From NCBI GenBank assembly GCA_014529385.2, contig CM043964.1, positions 137,773,029 through 137,837,028 on the forward strand: DNA of 64,000 bases, written 5' to 3'. This DNA comes from Adiantum capillus-veneris. Lineage: Eukaryota > Streptophyta > Polypodiopsida > Polypodiales > Pteridaceae. Below the pieces are notes generated by a model. The model searched no databases, was not told where the DNA came from, and saw nothing but the letters and a program-made list of their open reading frames with translations. A program made the position numbers and the translations under genes. How positions within the stretch are numbered: the first letter of the stretch is position 1; the number at the start of each line of letters is the position of its first letter. This document shows, in pieces, positions 57,348-64,000 of the stretch.

Positions 57348-60300
57348 ATGGAAACCGCTAAGTCGCCGGCAAGGAAGAAAAGAATGACCAACAAGGATTA
57401 CTTGGATGAGGTGGAGCCATTTATAATACCAACAGGGACCATAAAGCCCACTACCACTTGGTTACAAAGCAACTTACTTGAAGCAAACGACCTCAGAATA
57501 TACCAAGGCATGTTCAAAGACCCGAGGGCGATGCCATAGATCTGCCAATGATACCACAAGAACTCAATGAGTTCACGAGAAGGCCAGAGATAGTGTCTAT
57601 CTTGGAAAAATTAGACTTACACAATTATGTTGAGGCTTTGCCCCAGCAGGAATTGACATTTAGAGAGTTTGGGAATTTGTCACAACAATAAAGGAGAATG
57701 GCATAGCCAAGGTGACAGATCTGCAAGGAAAGAACAGAATGATTGTGATCACGCCAGAGGTGGTTGCAAGTGCCTTGAACCTCTCTAATGCAGGAGACAC
57801 TGTCAACAAGAGGCGAGAAGAGGTGAAGGTATACAAGAAAACCAAGAAGAACTACATCTTTGAGGATATTTCAGATCCAATGGTGGCAACCATGTGCCAA
57901 CTATACAGCCAATATTTCCGTATCTGCACCAAGAGGCCTCAAAAGCACACTGTGCCACCTACAGCAATTGGAACAACATACACATGGGCAATGAAGACAA
58001 GTAGTCCTAGAGAGATAGATTATGCGGCATGCCTGGAGTACCACATTGTGAGGATGGGAACCAAGAGTGCTACATATGTTGCAACAGTGAAGATGCTCAC
58101 CAAGGTAATATATGAAGCTCTAAATGCTAAAGGCCAGTGGCCTCTTCCTCCATCACACAATGAGTGGTTGAAGCTGACAGAAGACAAGGAAGAGGAGCAA
58201 CCTACAGCTCCCAGGGTGACCATCAAACTGAAAAGAAGGTTAGAGATAGTAGAAGAAGAGCCACCTCAGCCAAAGAAAGGAAAGAAAGCTACCATTCAGA
58301 TGCCAGCAAAAGAGACTAAATCCCATAAGGCCACTCAGCTAGAAAGGCTGATGGAGAGTTTTAGAGCCGAAATAATGCTTAAAGGAGATCTAAGCGAATT
58401 ATGGAAGCCCTCACTTGAGGCCATGTTTGGATCTTCTCGAAGGACTAATAGGGATCGCTTTGAAGAATATATAAAGAATTTCAAGATCATAGATGCGACG
58501 GCCGAGAATATTTCAATTATACCTTTTACAGAAGAAGAAGTTGATGATGTGAGGCGGTAGCTGTTAGAAGAGCAGCAAAGTGTAGAGCGAAAGAAGAAAA
58601 CAAAGGTTGATTGGGACTTCAAAAGAAGCAATCAACCCCACCATCAAGCCGCGAGTCCAGTCCTCCACCATCACCACCTCCTCCTAGTCCTCCTCAACCT
58701 CGACAGATTGAGGAGTTGATTAAATCTGAGAAGCTGCAAGACTCCAAGAAAGAAGAGGAGAAAGAGAAAGAGCAGAAGGAAGAGCTTGAACCAAAGCCTA
58801 AGAAGCAAGATCCAAAAGCAAAAAACTATGGAATATTCCTGGATCTACTAGCTACTAGATACACCTGAGAAGAGGCAGCTCATACAGCTTTTCAACTGTC
58901 AACCCCTAAACCAGAAGAATACACGCTGAGCCCTCATTTGGTGGAGCTAAAGGAGATTGAAACAGATACAATGGATTTGCAACCACAAGCCAAAGATTGG
59001 GAAGAAGTGATGCAGAGGCTGCAAGGATTAAGAGCCAAATCAGTGGCCAAAGAGATTGACTATGAAGGGCTGAATTTGAGTGAAGTAAAGGTGAAAGCTG
59101 AAGTGGAAACACTTTAGAAGCAAAGTCAAGAGAAAATGCACAGCCAAGCACAACTGCAAGCTGAACTAGAAGCAGCACTGAAGAAATGTCAAGACTTAGA
59201 AAGTCAAAACCGAGAAACCAATCAGAAGCTAATGAACTCTGAAGAAGAGTACCAAAAAATCAGCAATTCTCTGACTAAAGCCGAAAAGGAAAGGGATGGG
59301 CTCACCCTACAGCTGGCGGAAGAGTCAAAACAGGTTGAGAGCTTGAAAGAGGCCAAAGACAAAGCTGAAATATCACATGAGGCTAGCCAAGATGAGGTGA
59401 TCGAACTAAAGGATCAAATCAAAGTGAAAGATAAAATGATTCAGAGGTTGAGAGCATCTCCGGGCAGAGCAAGAGCTACAGCTGCAACTAGCACTAGCCA
59501 AGATAAAGACGTGTTCGAAGAACAAATGATAGAACTTCAAAAAGAGCCAATGCTTGAAAAGAGGTAGAGAGTAATGATGGCAGAGGGATCAATGGTGATA
59601 CAAGGAAGATTAGAAGATGATAACAAATCATTGAAAGGAGAATTGGATAAGCTTCAGAAAAGACTAGAAGATGACACAAAGACGCTGCAGATAGAGAATG
59701 ATGAGGTAAGGCAGAAGCTAGAGAAAGCTGATAGAGTCAATGTAGAACTTAATGACCTATTAGTAGCTGTGATAGAACAATCTCAATTAGCAAAAGAAAA
59801 TTTACAGAAGCAGCTGGACGAACTTAAGAGCCAAACAAGTGAAGAACCTCAACAAAGTCATGGGCCGGCTGCTATGGAAGCAATTGATATAGAGAATGTG
59901 TTAGATCCAGTGGAAACAACAATACAAGAGGACATTATTGTGGGACCCTTACAAGAGCCCCGGGATTTGACACAAGAAGAAGAAGACAATCTACAGAAAG
60001 CAATAGAAGCAGCCATAAACGACACCGCCAAAGAAGCAATGTTGTGGGAGTAGAGGGTATTGAAGTCCATGACCAATCAGAGATTAGATGCAAATGTCAT
60101 TCGACATGAATGGCTACAACCCTCTCTCCCCTATCCTCTTCTAAAATATGAGGCTGCTACAATCAACAAGAGGATTAAAGAGGAGCCTATAGTGCCGTTG
60201 TACCATAAAGACATCACCAAACCAGAAGGTGTTAATCTCATTGTGGACTCTCAACCAAAATGGAGGAAGGCATGACTCACTAAATACCCACAGTATTTAG

Positions 60301-60728
60301 TACATTTCATAGAGGCACCTAAAATGATCAGAGATGACCTCAGCTTTTGCCCTCTACCAAGGATGCGGACATGGAAGGAACACGAACTGCTAAAGAGAAG
60401 CCACCCCACGTGGCTCAACTACCCAAAGCTACCAGGCTTGAAGGTAGGTGAGAGAATGATTTAGCAATACATGGTGAAAACCCTAACGTGCACCATTAAA
60501 TTGTTTACTGGCTCGCTTGACCTCTCTTGCATTATGCTTAGAAAGATATGTAAAACACTTCTAGCAGTCTTTGAGGTCTTCAAACCTGGACAAGCAACAG
60601 ACAACATATTCTTCTTCGAGGACACTTCTAGATGTACTTATGACCTGTCTGCTCAACCTTCCCATGAGGTGATGCATGCCCTCTACTTGAATAATGTTCC
60701 TTCCCTCATACTATCTCCAAGCCTTTGA
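57348..60728 (+). pseudogene. G1 extra ORF downstream of pol (about 1,100 codons)
   Basis: Starts METAKSPARKKRMTNKDYLD. After a shift, 57712-58560 reads TDLQGKNRMIVITPEVVASA, SAGDTVNKRREEVKVYK-like residues, PPTAIGTTYTWAMKTSS and REIDYAACLEYHIVRMG. This order resembles the 'putative plant transposon protein' type domain found in plant retroelement ORFs (weak, from memory). One frame then continues from 58611 to 60728 with stops near 58866, 59116, 59565, 60051, 60273 and 60462. It contains a Pro-rich spacer, a Lys/Glu-rich region, a strong coiled coil (59136-59850: LQAELEAALKKCQDLESQN, LEDDTKTLQIENDEVRQKLE), then TNQRLDANVIRHEWLQPSLP and a C-terminal part with FFEDTSRCTYDLSAQPSH. It ends about 140 bases before the polypurine tract. 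Position recalls env-like or additional ORFs of plant gypsy elements, but no membrane or signal segment is obvious. Confidence 0.65.
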
Positions 60729-60867
60729 AGAAGTCTTCTACACCGGCTTCTTCACCATCGACACAGATATATTCGGCCCAACATGCACGGTATGAGTCCG
60801 TTTTGAAGATGCACGACATCCTCCACTGAAGCAGTGGCTCTACTGTCATGTCGGGCACGACATGAGC

Positions 60868-60879
60868 TAGGAGGGGGGG
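60868..60879 (+). promoter_or_regulatory. G1 polypurine tract
   Basis: AGGAGGGGGGG immediately before the 3' LTR TG. Expected primer site for plus-strand DNA synthesis. Confidence 0.85.
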
Positions 60880-61793
60880 TGTTAGCTGAAGACTGGCAGC
60901 CACACTCAATTGAAGACTGACAAAATGATAAAAGAAGTAAATCCTATGTAGTCATTCCCTGATTAAGAAAACCCGTAATTTCACTTATAAATACTTGGGA
61001 CTTGTAGAAGTTTCCAATTTTTTATATTATTTTTCCATTAGACTAAGTAGGATTTCGGTTTGGAACATGAGGTTTTGTATTTGGAAGGTATATATACCAA
61101 ATTCTAACCTTAATGAAAACCCCTTTTTGTTCATTCTATGAAGTGTCTGTGAGAAGCGTATTCTATGTACGAGAGAGAGTGAGAGCTTATTTTGACGCTA
61201 CACGCACACTAGTGGTTGGAATCGAGTACGGAGAAGTGCAGCATGTTACCCTCGAAGAGAGCTACGCGCCAATACCCACATTGCGCGTGTACATCTCGGC
61301 TTCACGAGATTGATTTGTGAGCTATTTCTAGGGATTCGGTAAGCAAACAGTGTATTTTTTTCATTTCAGCATATCCATGTGTTTGTATTGAGTAGAGCTA
61401 CACATTGGGCATCTTAGTTTTTAGAAACGGCAGACATCCTACGTGATTCTGCACTGGGTGTTTATGGGTAGGGTTTTGAGTCATGGACCTTACGGAGAGT
61501 GGCCTATTGGTGTTAATAGGATATCCCTCAAGTTTCGTAGCGTTTCGAGAACGTCTAATGGGTATTTGGCTCATGGAAGCGTTGTAGGAAATCTCCTCCT
61601 GTGTACAATAGTAGGCTGTAACTTAGACATTGGGTAGAGACCTTTGTAGGTAGTAGTCAATAGTCGATCGAGTGTAGGTTGACACCCTATGCTTGCTTCC
61701 ATGCGCCTGCAGGTCGAGCTTCGTCCTTAGCTGACAATTCTTGTTAGGTGAGTTCTTGCTGTGCTGACGTCCGTCGCGGCGTATCTGCCAACA
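60880..61793 (+). mobile_element. G1 3' LTR
   Basis: 914 bases, TGTTAG...CAACA. Shares the full length of the 5' LTR apart from small gaps. Left half-palindrome GACATCCTACGTGATT at 61433. The next five bases, AGGAT, pair with AGCAT before the 5' LTR as the target duplication. Confidence 0.9.
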
Positions 61794-62440
61794 AGGATCT
61801 TTTCCCAATCTAGTGCTTTCAATACTAGAGAAAATATGAGTGCTTTCTTCCATTTTTCAAAAGATTATTCACACTCATTTGTCCACAAAAAGGCTACAAT
61901 ATGTCTTTATAGGGGTTGGGCAATGATTGCATACATGTGTATAAACCTCTTATAGTAACCACAATGTCCCATAAAGCATTGTACACGCTTTGCATTTTTT
62001 GGTCTCTAGGAAACTCTACAATTACTTTTATCTTGTCCAAATTGGTAGATATGCCATTCTTTGAGACAATATGTCCCACGATTCTGCTTTGTCTAACCAT
62101 AAATATGCACTTTTTTTTGTTAAGACAGATCCTATAAGTCCTTCACTTCTCGAATACTTTTCTGAGGTACCCTATATCTTCATCTCCAGGGATTTAATAT
62201 TTACATAATTACAAAAATTTTGTGTGATCACAAGGTCTTATTGACATATTTACATGATCACAAACAGGCCGTATGAGAGCAACTTAGAAACCCACAAAAA
62301 GCATGTCGTGCAATGCAGCTTTCCCCAAGAATTAGCATATTCCCTACGGGCTCATCGAGAAAACCCAGATGCCCAACAGACTTGCAACATAATATATATA
62401 TGGCCCCAATCGGGCAGAGTTCGACTTGGGATACATAGCT
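61794..62440 (-). pseudogene. Antisense gypsy fragment, array unit 2, right part
   Basis: Continues the fragment cut at 40225: minus-strand frames include VRQSRIVGHIVSKNGISTNL and DKIKVIVEF. The non-coding tail (CCCACAAAAAGCATGTCGTG, CAATCGGGCAGAGTTCGACT) matches 36990-37135. Together with 40030-40225 it gives a full unit-2 fragment. Confidence 0.85.
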
Positions 62441-62449
62441 ACTAAGCAT

Positions 62450-64000
<1,551 letters not shown>

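Larger units (their letters stand above)
40226..61793 (+). mobile_element. Gypsy element G1, 21.6 kb, with nested copia
   Basis: LTRs at 40226-41159 and 60880-61793 start TGTTAG and end CAACA. A primer-binding site follows the left LTR and a polypurine tract (AGGAGGGGGGG) precedes the right one. The flanking sequence is AGCAT on the left and AGGAT on the right, a 5-bp target duplication with one change. Removing the element rejoins an antisense gypsy fragment that is uninterrupted in array unit 1. Order inside: leader palindromes, first ORF and gag, [copia], protease, RT, RNase H, two zinc-binding motifs, palindrome array, extra ORF. Without the copia it is about 17 kb. The two LTRs differ at about 8 of the first 87 bases by eye, so it is not recent. 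Confidence 0.9.

Noticed and set aside
57348-60728. The G1 extra ORF as a retroviral envelope
   Set aside because: No signal peptide, transmembrane segment or fusion-type region is visible. The dominant feature is a soluble coiled coil.

Overview
This window looks like nuclear DNA from a land plant with a large, transposon-rich genome. The evidence is plant-type Ty3/gypsy and Ty1/copia retrotransposons with recognisable tRNA primer-binding sites, a plant-type hAT transposase, and very long CT/GA, GT/CA and poly-G/C tracts. No ordinary intact host gene was recognised. A Penelope-like reverse transcriptase and a gypsy pol with two zinc-binding motifs hint at a gymnosperm, fern or lycophyte rather than a typical flowering plant, but that is inference.

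Layout. 1-960 is an inverted, diverged copy of a repeat called here the R family. 985-2478 is a broken Penelope-like reverse transcriptase. 2.5-3.9 kb is microsatellite with a 55-base G run. 3.95-4.15 kb resembles a CACTA-type transposon end. 4.2-5.5 kb holds an unrecognised ORF and, behind a TATA box, a histone H3-like pseudogene with an unusually long N-terminal tail. Two foldback hairpins lie at 5.7-6.2 kb. A decayed, unrecognised minus-strand multi-exon gene covers about 6.5-11.0 kb, split by a segment with 13-bp inverted repeats. R copy A is at 11.7-14.3 kb. 14.3-18.2 kb holds unrecognised degraded ORFs and a second CACTA-like end. 18.2-19.8 kb is duplicated microsatellite.

19.8-23.2 kb is the 5' part of a gypsy element (G2). 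23.9-25.9 kb is a dead hAT transposase. 26.4-27.6 kb is a copia remnant. 27.9-28.9 kb holds hairpin-forming short repeats. 28.9-30.4 kb is a gypsy RT/RNase H fragment. 30.4-31.6 kb is a minus-strand gypsy gag with primer-binding site and LTR edge.

33.8 kb to the right edge is a tandem array of a composite unit of about 3.5-3.7 kb: an R copy plus an antisense gypsy RT/RNase H fragment. A 21.6-kb gypsy element (G1, 40226-61793) has inserted into one of those fragments. G1 contains a nested minus-strand copia element (45914-50314). The nesting gives a clear order: array, then G1, then copia.

The observations most worth attention are: the H3-like pseudogene; a palindrome repeated through the leader and 3' region of G1 and through the leader of G2, with arms that changed together between the two elements; the roughly 3.4-kb extra ORF downstream of pol in G1; and the composite tandem array. 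All coding sequences seen carry stops, frameshifts or deletions, so the window reads as a record of successive insertions rather than a set of cooperating genes.
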